The notes: a model not told the origin generated them from the sequence alone. Counted from the stretch's first letter, positions 37,090 to 46,659 are shown. The stretch: DNA of 64,000 nucleotides from Marinomonas pollencensis (GCF_003387375.1 NZ_QUNG01000005.1:186001-250000), one strand, 5' to 3'. Made by a program: numbers and translations.

Positions 37090-37941
37090 CTACTCTTCTT
37101 CGTCTGCTTTTTGTTGGTACCATGCCATCACATTGGGGGCAATTTCTGGACCCGATACAAAAAAGTGGCCATTCAATAGTGTTTCTCTTTGGTTATATCG
37201 AAAAGGAAGCCCTTTAGGTGACACCAACATACCACCTGCAGCTTCGACAATAGCTTGTTGTGCCGCGGTGTCCCATTCACTGGTAGGACCTCGACGTAAG
37301 TGTAAATCCGCCACACCTTCTGCAATACGACACGCTTTGATTGAGCTGCCTTTGGGGATTTCTCGAACCGATTGGTAACGGGCTTTAAGCTCGTCTTTTA
37401 ACTCGACCGGAAGGGAAGGGCCATGACTGCGGCTGGTCATCGCAATGAGCGGGGTATTAGGTTTACGCACGTTAATGCTTTCCACTTCGTGCCCCTGCCA
37501 TTTGACAGCGCCCAACGGCAAATCACGCCAACTTTGCGTTACCCCAAAATAGCCTTCAGAGGTTGTCGGTAAATACACCATACCCAAGATAGGCACACCA
37601 TTTTCAACCAGCGCAATGTTGATACTGAACTCTCCATTACGCTTAATAAACTCTTTAGTACCGTCTAGTGGGTCAACAATCCATAACAAAGGCCATTGAG
37701 AGCGCTCTTCGAAAGGCACCACGCCTTCCTCCGATAATACTGGCACATCGGGCGCCATCGCGTTCAGCCCTGCCAAAATCGTCCTGTGAGCGGCAATGTC
37801 TGCAGCCGTTACTGGACTATGGTCTGACTTTTGTTCAATACCCAAATCGGCACGCTGATAAATTTCCATGATCACATCGGCAGCATCGTGTATTATTTTT
37901 TGTAACGCTTGGAAAATAGGGTGATGACTTACATCCCTCAT
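37090..37941 (-). CDS. cysQ: 3'(2'),5'-bisphosphate nucleotidase
   Basis: Magnesium-dependent phosphatase that removes the 3' phosphate of PAP, a by-product of sulfate assimilation. About 283 residues. The metal-binding motifs VLSEEG, DPLDGTKEF and TSEWDTAA are present. The ATG at 37941 has GAGG six bases upstream, favouring it over ATG 37956 and TTG 37968. Divergent from hslR. Confidence 0.9.
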   Translation of the reverse strand: MRDVSHHPIFQALQKIIHDAADVIMEIYQRADLGIEQKSDHSPVTAADIAAHRTILAGLNAMAPDVPVLSEEGVVPFEERSQWPLLWIVDPLDGTKEFIKRNGEFSINIALVENGVPILGMVYLPTTSEGYFGVTQSWRDLPLGAVKWQGHEVESINVRKPNTPLIAMTSRSHGPSLPVELKDELKARYQSVREIPKGSSIKACRIAEGVADLHLRRGPTSEWDTAAQQAIVEAAGGMLVSPKGLPFRYNQRETLLNGHFFVSGPEIAPNVMAWYQQKADEEE

Positions 37942-37988
37942 AACAGCCTCGAACATGACAATAAACAAATTGGATCTATACGTAACTT

Positions 37989-38408
37989 ATGAGTAAAGCA
38001 GAAAAACAACCAGCACCACAAGCAGTACGTTTGGATAAATGGCTTTGGGCCGCACGATTCTTTAAAACACGCTCTTTGTGCAAAGACGCGATTGATGGCG
38101 GCAAGGTCACTTATAACGGCAGTAAAGGCAAAGCCAGTCGCAACGTAGAAGTCGGTGCCTTAGTTGGCTTACGCCTTGGTTGGGATGAAAAGATTGTCGA
38201 GATCAAAGCCATTAGTGGACAACGTCGAGGCGCACCAGAAGCCCAACTACTCTATGAAGAAACACCTGAGTCAGCAGCTAAACGGGAAAAGAGAGCACAA
38301 GAGCACAAATCATTTGGCGGTCGCATCATGTCTGATCACAAACCAAATAAAAAAGAGCGTCGTGATATTAAACAACTTAAAAAAGATATCTTCAGCAATG
38401 TCGACTAA
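37989..38408 (+). CDS. hslR: Heat shock protein 15 (Hsp15)
   Basis: 139-residue S4-domain RNA-binding protein that in E. coli recycles stalled 50S subunits carrying peptidyl-tRNA. VRLDKWLWAARFFKTRSLCK and DAIDGGKVTYNG mark the S4 domain (about 14-80). The basic C-terminal tail is typical. Confidence 0.93.
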   Translation: MSKAEKQPAPQAVRLDKWLWAARFFKTRSLCKDAIDGGKVTYNGSKGKASRNVEVGALVGLRLGWDEKIVEIKAISGQRRGAPEAQLLYEETPESAAKREKRAQEHKSFGGRIMSDHKPNKKERRDIKQLKKDIFSNVD

Positions 38409-38525
38409 TCGCCTCTTTCCGCCTACTAACACTTAGCTTGATGACAGCCATTGCTTGATTGAACATATCGGCCTTGGCTGGCTCACTAAATAAATGAGTC
38501 TTGCCGAGTTAACCGTCCTGTTGAG

Positions 38526-39878
38526 TTAGCTGCGGATATAAACCCCATGACGATTTTCAATACACTGACAAAGCTCGAGCTCCATTAACACTTGCATCAT
38601 CGCCGGGGCAGTTAAGTTACTGTGACGAACTAAAGCATCAAAGTCCATCGCTTGAGATTCCTTTTCCAACAACTCAGCAACACCGCGAGCCTGGTTTGAA
38701 ATATGATCAGGCAAAGGGGTTATTCGATCGAGCTTAAGCAGGGATAAAGTACTGGTATCTCTGTCCATTACTTTTTGGGCAGGTTGTTTATTTGCTTGTT
38801 TTAACAATGTTTCCCGTGAAACATCAGATTCTTTTTTGGCGCTTTTAAAGGTGCGTTGCTGGATGTTTGTTGTCAGCCCCTGATGGCAAGATTGCGCGAC
38901 AGGTAAAATATCGCCCAAGATATCCTCTACATGACGAACCAGCACAGCCCCTTGACGTATCAATTGGTGACAGCCTTCGGCTTGCGCGTCTTTCACTCTA
39001 CCTGGTAGTGCAAATACCTCACGGTTTTGCTGAAGAGCATAATTAGCACTGATCAAGGAGCCACTTTTAAGTGAGGCCTCTGTCACCAATACCCCCAAAC
39101 TCAAGCCACTAATAATCCGATTTCGGGGAGGAAATAGGTGAGGGCGAACTCCTGTCTGTAATGGGTATTCGCTAACTAAGCATCCCCCTTGTGACAAGAT
39201 TTCTTCGAACAAGGCTTTATTCTGCACGGGGTAATGCACTAATAAACCCGTCCCCATCACAGCTATCGTTGGACTAGCTTGCGCAGAGAGCGCCCCTTGA
39301 TGAGCTGCCGTATCGATACCTCGCGCCCCACCGCTAACGATGGAAATACCATGCTGGGCTAACTGACTGGCGAGCTGTCGCGTCACTTCTCGCCCGTAAC
39401 CAGTACAACGCCGTGCACCAACTATGCCTAATTTAGGATAAGCCAGGGCATCGAGCTTACCTTCTACATATAAAAAGGCTGGTGCAACACTTATTTGCTT
39501 TAGCATACTGGGATATTGCGCATCGCTTTGGAGCAGTAAATGATGATTCTCTTCCGCTAGCCAGTCTAGAGTTTGCTGCTTTTTGGCGGCTTGCTCATCC
39601 AAAAGAGTACCATGATGCAAGTAAGCCATCGCTTCGCGTGCTGTCACTTCAGGCCATTTTAGCTGGCGTAACAGTTCATAATTTACCTCTTCAGGAAAAG
39701 CACCAGCCTCGCAGTCTGATAGCAAGTCTTCAGTTTGCATCGCTTCCAGTTCGCTAAAATAAGTAAACAAGCGAGATAATCTCGATGGCCCAATGGAAGA
39801 TAAGAAACTTAGGCTGAGCCAATCCTCATGAGTTAGCCCTCCTAGTGGTTGAATAGAAGTAGTCATATTGCTGTGCAT
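38526..39878 (-). CDS. dprA: DNA processing protein DprA
   Basis: Loads RecA on incoming single-stranded DNA in natural transformation. 450 residues. The Rossmann-like core is seen in LGIVGARRCTGYGREVTRQL, IVSGGARGIDTAAHQGAL and FPPRNRIISGLS. A C-terminal winged helix (about 385-445) follows. The linker carries the peptide DVSRET, encoded by a parS-like palindrome. The first ATG has AAGG directly in front; the ATG four codons later (39866) is equally plausible. The tsaC and LysM genes that flank dprA in Pseudomonas are not here. Confidence 0.93.
   Translation of the reverse strand: MHSNMTTSIQPLGGLTHEDWLSLSFLSSIGPSRLSRLFTYFSELEAMQTEDLLSDCEAGAFPEEVNYELLRQLKWPEVTAREAMAYLHHGTLLDEQAAKKQQTLDWLAEENHHLLLQSDAQYPSMLKQISVAPAFLYVEGKLDALAYPKLGIVGARRCTGYGREVTRQLASQLAQHGISIVSGGARGIDTAAHQGALSAQASPTIAVMGTGLLVHYPVQNKALFEEILSQGGCLVSEYPLQTGVRPHLFPPRNRIISGLSLGVLVTEASLKSGSLISANYALQQNREVFALPGRVKDAQAEGCHQLIRQGAVLVRHVEDILGDILPVAQSCHQGLTTNIQQRTFKSAKKESDVSRETLLKQANKQPAQKVMDRDTSTLSLLKLDRITPLPDHISNQARGVAELLEKESQAMDFDALVRHSNLTAPAMMQVLMELELCQCIENRHGVYIRS
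38808..38823. promoter_or_regulatory. parS-like site 1 (in dprA)
   Basis: TGTTTCCCGTGAAACA differs from the parS consensus TGTTTCACGTGAAACA at one position. It lies about 24 kb from oriC, inside dprA, where it encodes VSRET on the minus strand. Confidence 0.75.
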
Positions 39879-40125
39879 CCTTGCGACAGTGAAATTTACG
39901 GGTAAGAAATTTATTAATGTCCTCCTCTTGGTCTAGATTGAAAATCCGTTTTTCGCCATTAAAATCCTTTAAATAGGCAGATTCTATTAACTCGATATGA
40001 AGGAATTGCCTAAAAAATCGGCATCACAGCAATGCCCATCTTCACCACTTGCGGTACAATATAGGTAAGAAAAGGTCGCGCTGAAAATAGTGTGGCAAAG
40101 AATATAAGACATATTGGAAAAGATC

Positions 40126-40638
40126 ATGGCCGTTTTACCCGTACTCGAATATCCAGATCCACGCCTGCGCAAAGTCGCAGAACCGATCACAGAATTTACT
40201 CCTGAGCTGCAAACTCAAATCGATGACATGTTAGACACCATGTACGATGAGAATGGTTTGGGGCTAGCTGCCACTCAGGTAGATTATCACTATCGTCTTG
40301 TTGTTATGGACTTTTCAGAAGAACGTAATGAACCACTGGTGTTCATTAACCCTGAATTCGAAATCGTCAACGACGAACCGAACGAGTTTCAAGAAGGCTG
40401 CTTATCAGTACCTGGTTTTTACGAACACATTTACCGCGCAGCGGAAGTGATTGTGAAAGCATTAGATCGCAATGGTAAGCCTTTTGAAATGAAAGTTGAT
40501 GAGCTACTAGCGGTATGCGTGCAGCATGAAATTGACCACCTAGATGGCAAATTAATGGTTGATTACTTGTCACCATTAAAACGCAACCGTATCAAAACGA
40601 AACTGCTCAAGGCTCAAAAAAACGCAGCTAAATCTTGA
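40126..40638 (+). CDS. def: Peptide deformylase
   Basis: Removes the formyl group from the N-terminal methionine of new proteins. About 170 residues. The three family motifs are [16 protein letters not shown] (Cys92) and QHEIDH (His134, Glu135, His138). ATG 40126 with GGAAAAG upstream is preferred over TTG 40114. fmt lies downstream but a terminator separates them. Confidence 0.97.
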   Translation: MAVLPVLEYPDPRLRKVAEPITEFTPELQTQIDDMLDTMYDENGLGLAATQVDYHYRLVVMDFSEERNEPLVFINPEFEIVNDEPNEFQEGCLSVPGFYEHIYRAAEVIVKALDRNGKPFEMKVDELLAVCVQHEIDHLDGKLMVDYLSPLKRNRIKTKLLKAQKNAAKS

Positions 40639-40725
40639 TGCTACAGCACACTCTTCGATGGCGACGACATTCACAACTAATACTGATGCAAGAATGTCGT
40701 TGAGCCTCTGAATACCCATTTAGTG

Positions 40726-40749
40726 AATCAGGCTTCGGCCTGATTTTTT
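40726..40749 (+). terminator. Terminator after def
   Basis: AATCAGGC and GCCTGATT pair across a TTCG tetraloop and are followed by a T run. A looser 9-bp inverted repeat (ACGACATTC 40664-40672, GAATGTCGT 40692-40700) precedes it. Confidence 0.9.
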
Positions 40750-40764
40750 CGTTAAGGAAACCAA

Positions 40765-41742
40765 ATGACAACTTCTCCGTTACGTATTGTATTTGCAGGC
40801 ACCCCTGAATTTGCCGCGGTCAGCCTACAAGCGTTATTAGACAAGCAACAACAAAACAACTACCAACTAGTCGGTGTTTACACCCAACCTGACCGCCCAT
40901 CCGGTCGTGGTCATAAATTGGTAGCAAGCCCAGTAAAGCAACTTGCTATTGAACATGACATTCCTGTATTTCAGCCGCTTAATTTTAAAGCGGAAGAAGA
41001 CAAAACAGCACTGGCTCAACTTAACGCAGACATTATGATAGTCGCCGCTTACGGTATCATCTTACCTAAAGCCGTTCTCGATACTCCTAAACTTGGCTGT
41101 CTAAACGTCCATGGTTCAATTCTACCTAGATGGCGTGGTGCTGCACCCATTCACAGAGCCTTGATAGCTGGAGACAAAACCACTGGTATCACTATCATGC
41201 AAATGGATGTCGGCTTAGACACCGGCGATATGTTGTTGAAAGCCTATTGTGATATCAAACCAACAGATACCTCTGCCAGCCTACATGACCAGTTAGCTAA
41301 ACTGGGTGGTGAGGCCTTGGTCGAAGCATTAGAAAAACTCAAAAAAGGCGAGCTAGTCGCAGAGAAGCAGGACGATAGTTTGAGCAACTATGCTGCAAAA
41401 CTCACTAAGCAAGAAGGGGACATTCAATGGAACCAGGACGCGGAATTAATCGAGCGTCAGGTTCGGGGTTTGTCACCATGGCCATCTGCTTTCACAAAAA
41501 CTAGCGAAGGTGTAATGAAGATTCATGGGGCCGAATTAGCGAGCCTAGATGCAAGCAGTGCAACGCCAGGTGAAGTCCTAGTGGTTAGCAAAGAGGGTGT
41601 CATCGTCGCTACCGGACAGGGAAGCGTTCGAATTACTGAGGTGCAATTCGCCGGAGGCAAACGCATGAAAGTGCAAGATGCTCTAAATGGTAAACACAAA
41701 GCAGCCTTACAAATAGGCCAACACTTCGGCTCAGTAGAGTAA
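40765..41742 (+). CDS. fmt: Methionyl-tRNA formyltransferase
   Basis: Formylates initiator Met-tRNA with 10-formyl-tetrahydrofolate. 325 residues. FAGTPEFAAVSLQAL at the N terminus, the catalytic NVHGSILPRWRGAAPI block with Asn and His, and the C-terminal OB-fold domain (about 210-320). RBS AAGGAAA. Five bases separate it from rsmB. Confidence 0.97.
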   Translation: MTTSPLRIVFAGTPEFAAVSLQALLDKQQQNNYQLVGVYTQPDRPSGRGHKLVASPVKQLAIEHDIPVFQPLNFKAEEDKTALAQLNADIMIVAAYGIILPKAVLDTPKLGCLNVHGSILPRWRGAAPIHRALIAGDKTTGITIMQMDVGLDTGDMLLKAYCDIKPTDTSASLHDQLAKLGGEALVEALEKLKKGELVAEKQDDSLSNYAAKLTKQEGDIQWNQDAELIERQVRGLSPWPSAFTKTSEGVMKIHGAELASLDASSATPGEVLVVSKEGVIVATGQGSVRITEVQFAGGKRMKVQDALNGKHKAALQIGQHFGSVE

Positions 41743-41747
41743 TCATA

Positions 41748-43118
41748 ATGAAACCAACAGACGTTCCTTCTATCCAACACAGTGCGCGACAAGTTGCCAT
41801 TCAAGTAGTGACAAATATCTTGCTGCAACAAGGTTCTTTAAGCACTCAGTTAGCCCGCCATCAACATGATGTCGCCAGTGAACATATTCCTCTACTTAAA
41901 GAGCTATGCTTTGGTGTCTGCCGCCAATACCCTCTATTAAATAGTATTGCTCTGCACCTTTTGAACCACCCTTTTGAAGAAAAGGACATGGACCTTTATG
42001 CCGCACTCTTGATCGGCCTATACCAACTTGGTTACATGAACACTCCCGACCATGCCGCGGTTAATGAAACGGTTGAAGCCTGTCGTTTATTAAATAAAGA
42101 CTGGGCCACCAAACTTATCAATGCCGTCTTACGTCGTTATCAACGGGAAGCTGATGATATTATTGAAGCCCTCGAAGCCATGCCATCGGTGGAATACAAC
42201 CAGCCAAAATGGCTTGTGAAACGCTTTAAGAAACATTGGCCTGAACAGCTTGAACAAATAATAGAAGCAAGCAATACACATCCTCCTATGTGTATTCGCA
42301 TTAACGAAAGCCAAGTTTCACGTGAAACATACAAGATTCAATTGGCAGAACAAGGTATAGAATCACAAGATGGCGTGCTTTCTCCTTCGGCTTTGTACCT
42401 AAGATCAGCAGTACGAGTAAATGAGTTACCTGATTTCGATGATGGTTTTTCAAGTGTACAAGATGAATCTGCTCAATTAGCTGCACACATATTAGCGCCG
42501 GAAATAGGGGAGCGAGTGCTAGATGCTTGCGCAGCCCCTGGTGGAAAAACCGGGCATTTGCTTGAATTTGCCGCAGCAAAAGAAAACGCGGAACAAACAC
42601 TTGATCTCACTGCTGTCGAACTAGAGCCTTGGCGACTAGAGAAAATTGAAGCCAACCTAGAACGAATTGGCCTTATGGCAAACTTACAGTGTGCTGATGC
42701 TGGTGACCTTGATGCTTGGTGGGATGGAATTCAATTCGATAAAATTCTTCTAGATGTGCCTTGTTCAGCAACGGGCGTTATTCGTCGTAACCCTGACATC
42801 AAAATTAACCGAAAACCCGCAGAGATAGATGAACTAACAAGCATCCAAAAAAACATTGTGGATCAGGTATGGAAAACATTAAAACCCGGTGGTTATCTTC
42901 TATATGCTACTTGCTCTCTGATGCCCGAAGAAAACGAACAGCAAGTAGCGGCGTTTCTTGCTACTCACGATGACGCAATAGAAAAACCTTTAAACAGCCT
43001 AAACTCAGAGCTCGATATATCACTTGGCCTTCCTGTCTCCCATGGCCATCAATTGTTCCCAACAGTAAAAGGCAATGATGGTTTTTACTATTGCTTGATT
43101 CAAAAAGTGATTGCTTAA
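41748..43118 (+). CDS. rsmB: 16S rRNA (cytosine-967-C5)-methyltransferase
   Basis: 456 residues. An N-terminal NusB-like RNA-binding domain (about 10-140) is followed by the SAM-dependent domain with LDACAAPGGKTGHLLE, DVPCSATGVIRRNPDIK (Pro-Cys loop) and the catalytic cysteine in YATCSLMPEEN. The linker around residue 190 includes QVSRETY, encoded by a parS-like palindrome. Operon with fmt, as in most gammaproteobacteria. Confidence 0.97.
   Translation: MKPTDVPSIQHSARQVAIQVVTNILLQQGSLSTQLARHQHDVASEHIPLLKELCFGVCRQYPLLNSIALHLLNHPFEEKDMDLYAALLIGLYQLGYMNTPDHAAVNETVEACRLLNKDWATKLINAVLRRYQREADDIIEALEAMPSVEYNQPKWLVKRFKKHWPEQLEQIIEASNTHPPMCIRINESQVSRETYKIQLAEQGIESQDGVLSPSALYLRSAVRVNELPDFDDGFSSVQDESAQLAAHILAPEIGERVLDACAAPGGKTGHLLEFAAAKENAEQTLDLTAVELEPWRLEKIEANLERIGLMANLQCADAGDLDAWWDGIQFDKILLDVPCSATGVIRRNPDIKINRKPAEIDELTSIQKNIVDQVWKTLKPGGYLLYATCSLMPEENEQQVAAFLATHDDAIEKPLNSLNSELDISLGLPVSHGHQLFPTVKGNDGFYYCLIQKVIA
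42314..42329. promoter_or_regulatory. parS-like site 2 (in rsmB)
   Basis: AGTTTCACGTGAAACA matches the parS consensus in 15 of 16 bases (first base A for T) with the central 14 bases perfect. It sits inside rsmB and encodes VSRET, about 20 kb from oriC. Confidence 0.8.
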
Positions 43119-43244
43119 CATAACGACTGTTTAACATGGCTAATATTTACCAAACCTACTGTGCGTAGATCATTAGCCTTATTAGTTTAAAAACCAACAG
43201 ATTTTCAGCTAACAGGTTTAATAGCTAAGAAGTCTTGTTTACCG

Positions 43245-43300
43245 AAAATGCTCAGGCTGCTGTTGTTTCACATGAAACAGTTAGTTGCATGAGCATTTTT
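43245..43300 (+). terminator. Terminator-like hairpin enclosing a parS-like palindrome
   Basis: AAAATGCTCA (43245-43254) and TGAGCATTTT (43290-43299) are exact inverted arms. Between them is the palindrome at 43264-43279. The right arm ends in a T run, so a rho-independent terminator for fmt-rsmB is possible. Confidence 0.55.
43264..43279. promoter_or_regulatory. parS-like site 3
   Basis: TGTTTCACATGAAACA has a single mismatch to the parS consensus (A for G at the centre). It is intergenic, about 19 kb from oriC. Confidence 0.6.
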
Positions 43301-43403
43301 ATTCCACTTCCCTTACCCCTATAAGAAATTAGAAATGGCAGTAGGGGCTAGCCACTTTGACTGATCATGACAAGCTATTCTAATAGAAAGAGCTTCTGTC
43401 TTT

Positions 43404-43451
43404 GTCTTGGTGTCTTGGTGTCTTGGTGTCTTGGTGTCTTGGTGTCTTGGT
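43404..43451. repeat. Tandem repeat, six copies of an 8-bp unit
   Basis: Six exact consecutive copies of GTCTTGGT, 48 bases in total, between rsmB and trkA. Copy number is probably variable by slippage. It is too short and lacks spacers to be a CRISPR. Confidence 0.95.
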
Positions 43452-43695
43452 AAAGACTAGTAATAAGGTTAACAAACTCCAAAGTGCTTAGAAGAATCTA
43501 TGTTTTTTGCGCATCGAATAAAGCCAAATTGATTTTTTTTAACGATTTCATCCATGTCGTTAAATAAGTAGTTGAAGTGGCTAAATTTCGGCCTAACATA
43601 GAAGGCAAATCGAAATCAGTTTTGGCGTTTCTCTAAGCCAACAAGAACAAACAAAATAAAGAGCTAGATTTCTCTATTATGCTCTAAGGCAAACT

Positions 43696-45069
43696 ATGAA
43701 AATCATCATTATTGGAGCAGGCCAAGTTGGCGCTACTCTGGCTGAAAATCTCGCGAATGAGGACAATGATATAACCGTCATTGATCCTGACTTAACCCGT
43801 TTAAGAGAACTTCAAGATCGTTTAGACATTCAAACAGTGGAAGGCAGTGGCTCTCATCCAGCAATCCTAGCTCAAGCAGGTTGTAATGATGCCGATATGT
43901 TGATCGCTGTAAGCAACCAAGATGAAACCAATATGGTGGCTTGTCAGGTTGCACATACTTTATTTAAAACGCCAACAAAAATCGGTCGTGTTCGCTCTAG
44001 TGCCTATGCAGGCTATCCTGAACTATTCAACGATCAAGCTCTCCCCATTGATGTTCGTATCAGCCCAGAAAAAGAAGTCACCAAACATTTAAGCCGTCTG
44101 ATTCGTTATCCGGGTGCATTACAAGTAATGGAGTTTGCCGACGGCAAAGTTCAGCTGGTTGTGGTCAAAGCAGAAAAAGGCGGTCCACTGATCGATCAGC
44201 CGATCAGTTTTCTGCGCGAACATATGCCTTCTATTCAAACCCGAATAGCCGCTATTTATCGCGACGGTAAATCGATCAAACCGGATGGCAATACTTGTAT
44301 TCGAGCCAACGACGAAGTCTTCTTTCTAACACCACAACGCGATGTGTTAGACGTGATGAGTGAGCTACGACCTTTGGATACCCCTTACCGTCGCATTATT
44401 ATTGCCGGCGGCGGTAATATTGGGGAGCGCCTAGCTCACAGCTTAGAGAAAGAGTACCGCGTCAAAATTATAGAACGCGACCTAGAGCGCTGTCGCTATT
44501 TGTCAGAGAACTTGGACAGCACGATTGTTCTTAACGGCGACGCTTCAAAAAAAGAATTGCTGCTAGAAGAAAACATAGAGTCTACTGATGTGTTCTGTGC
44601 ACTGACTAACAATGATGAGGCAAATATTATGTCGTCAATGTTGGCTAAAGTATTGGGTGTTCGCACGGTTATGACCATCATCAACAACCCAGCTTACGTC
44701 GACATAGTGCAAGAAGGGATGATCGATATTGCTATCTCTCCTCAGCAGACTACGATCAGCTCTCTGCTAAGCTATATTCGCCGAGGAGATGTTGTCAACG
44801 TACACTCTATGCGTAAAGGTGCTGCAGAAGCGTTAGAGGCCGTTGCTCATGGGGATATGCGATCATCTAAAGTGGTTGGTCGTAGCATAGCCAAAATTAA
44901 CCTACCTGAAGGTGCGACAATCGGGGCGGTGGTTCGCGGTGACGATATCATTCTCGCGACCGGAGATGTGGTAATTCAAGCAGAAGATCACGTCATCATT
45001 TTTGTCTCTAATAAAAAACAAATACCCGCCGTGGAGCAATTATTCCAAGTGGGATTAACCTTCTTTTAA
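43696..45069 (+). CDS. trkA: Trk potassium uptake regulatory subunit TrkA
   Basis: Cytosolic NAD-binding gating subunit of the Trk K+ transporter. 457 residues with two RCK units: the first Rossmann motif IIGAGQVGATLAENLA (residue 5 on), the second IAGGGNIGERLAHSLE (about 236). Each is followed by a TrkA-C domain. Followed by trkH, 128 bases downstream. Confidence 0.97.
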   Translation: MKIIIIGAGQVGATLAENLANEDNDITVIDPDLTRLRELQDRLDIQTVEGSGSHPAILAQAGCNDADMLIAVSNQDETNMVACQVAHTLFKTPTKIGRVRSSAYAGYPELFNDQALPIDVRISPEKEVTKHLSRLIRYPGALQVMEFADGKVQLVVVKAEKGGPLIDQPISFLREHMPSIQTRIAAIYRDGKSIKPDGNTCIRANDEVFFLTPQRDVLDVMSELRPLDTPYRRIIIAGGGNIGERLAHSLEKEYRVKIIERDLERCRYLSENLDSTIVLNGDASKKELLLEENIESTDVFCALTNNDEANIMSSMLAKVLGVRTVMTIINNPAYVDIVQEGMIDIAISPQQTTISSLLSYIRRGDVVNVHSMRKGAAEALEAVAHGDMRSSKVVGRSIAKINLPEGATIGAVVRGDDIILATGDVVIQAEDHVIIFVSNKKQIPAVEQLFQVGLTFF

Positions 45070-45197
45070 ACAGCCAACCTTGCTCATCCCGTGGGCCATT
45101 TTTATTGGCCCACGGGAAGGGCGCTGAAAATAACATTACCTTCTACTAGGTGAATAAATTAAGCCAGATTTGGCAAAGTCTGAGCTAGGAAGCAAGT

Positions 45198-46646
45198 ATG
45201 CACATAAAAGTAATATTGCGGGTTATTGGTTTGTTGGTCATGGTGTTTAGCCTCTCCTTGATTCCACCCATGATTGTCTCCTTAATTTACGCCGATGGCG
45301 TATTGGACTCTTTTGTTTATGCTATGTGTATCAACCTAGTAGGCGGCTTTCTACTCTGGCTGCCGGTAAGAAATCACCGTGGGGAGCTGAAGATCCGTGA
45401 TGGCTTTTTGATTACGGTTTTGTTCTGGACCGTTCTAGGCTTTTTCGGTTCGGTACCTTTCTTCTTGGCGGATACTCCAGACCTGTCTTTTACCGATGCC
45501 TTATTTGAATCCATTTCTGGTTTAACCACGACAGGGGCAACCATACTGACGGGGATAGATGATCTTCCAAAATCCATCCTTTTTTATCGTCAGTTGCTCA
45601 CCTGGTTAGGTGGTATGGGTATTATCGTGTTGGCGGTTGCCATCATGCCTATGCTTGGCATTGGTGGTATGCAGCTTTACCGAGCTGAAACACCTGGTCC
45701 GGTTAAAGACACCAAGCTGACACCCCGTATTGCAGAGACAGCAAAAGCACTCTGGTATATCTATGCCACGCTAACCTGTGTATGTGCGGTAGGATATTGG
45801 GCTGCAGGAATGAGCTTATTTGATGCCATTTGCCATAGCTTTTCGACTGTTGCTATTGGCGGTTTCTCGACTCATGACGACAGTATTGGTTACTTTAATA
45901 GTGTGCCAATAGAAATGATTGCTACTTTTTTCATGGTGGTTTCTGCGTTTAATTTCGCTTTGCATTTTCACGCTTGGCGACACAAAAGTGTACTGCATTA
46001 TTTGATGGACCCAGAAGCCAGATTCTTTCTTTTCATCTTGCTTTGCACCATTTCTTTATCGACATTTGTCCTGGCAATGACCTCCACTTACGATTGGGGT
46101 TCATCATTGCGCTACGCTGTTTTTGAGAGTGTTTCGATCGCCACAACATCAGGCTTTGGTACTTCGGATTTCTCCGCCTGGCCGCATTTCTTACCTTTCC
46201 TATTAATCGTCACCTCATTTGCTGGGGGCTGTGCTAGCTCTACCGGTGGCGGTATGAAGGTGATTCGAATTCTATTAATCCTTAAACAAGGCATCCGGGA
46301 AATCCAACGTTTAGTTCACCCTAATGCGGTGATCCCCGTAAAGGTAGGAGGCAAAGCGATTCAGGAACGCGTGGTCTCCGCCGTTTGGGGGTTCTTCTCT
46401 GCCTACCTATTAGTGTATGTCATCTTGATGATAGGGCTGATGGCCACAGGATTGGATCAAGTAACCGCCTGGTCAGCGGTGGCGGCTACCTTGAATAATT
46501 TAGGTCCAGGGCTTGGCGATGTCTCTAGCACCTTTGCCGGAGTCAATGATTCGGCAAAATGGATGCTGTGCTTTTCTATGTTATTGGGCCGTTTGGAAGT
46601 CTTCACCTTACTGGTATTATTTACTCCTATGTTTTGGCAGAAATAA
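45198..46646 (+). CDS. trkH: Trk potassium uptake membrane subunit
   Basis: Integral K+ translocating subunit. 482 residues, about ten membrane segments and four pore loops; seen are SISGLTTTGATILTG, SFSTVAIGGFSTHD, TTSGFGTSDF and LNNLGPGLGDV, the selectivity-filter glycines. Together with TrkA it forms the low-affinity K+ uptake system. RBS AGGAAG. Confidence 0.96.
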   Translation: MHIKVILRVIGLLVMVFSLSLIPPMIVSLIYADGVLDSFVYAMCINLVGGFLLWLPVRNHRGELKIRDGFLITVLFWTVLGFFGSVPFFLADTPDLSFTDALFESISGLTTTGATILTGIDDLPKSILFYRQLLTWLGGMGIIVLAVAIMPMLGIGGMQLYRAETPGPVKDTKLTPRIAETAKALWYIYATLTCVCAVGYWAAGMSLFDAICHSFSTVAIGGFSTHDDSIGYFNSVPIEMIATFFMVVSAFNFALHFHAWRHKSVLHYLMDPEARFFLFILLCTISLSTFVLAMTSTYDWGSSLRYAVFESVSIATTSGFGTSDFSAWPHFLPFLLIVTSFAGGCASSTGGGMKVIRILLILKQGIREIQRLVHPNAVIPVKVGGKAIQERVVSAVWGFFSAYLLVYVILMIGLMATGLDQVTAWSAVAATLNNLGPGLGDVSSTFAGVNDSAKWMLCFSMLLGRLEVFTLLVLFTPMFWQK

Positions 46647-46659
46647 ATAAGAGGTTGTC

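Larger units (their letters stand above)
43119..43695. other. Intergenic region rsmB-trkA
   Basis: 577 bases without a recognised gene. It contains the parS-like palindrome, a surrounding hairpin and the 8-bp tandem repeat, listed separately. trkA has AAGG seven bases before its ATG. Confidence 0.7.

Noticed and set aside
43404-43451. Tandem repeat considered as CRISPR.
   Set aside because: Unit of 8 bp without spacers and no cas genes.
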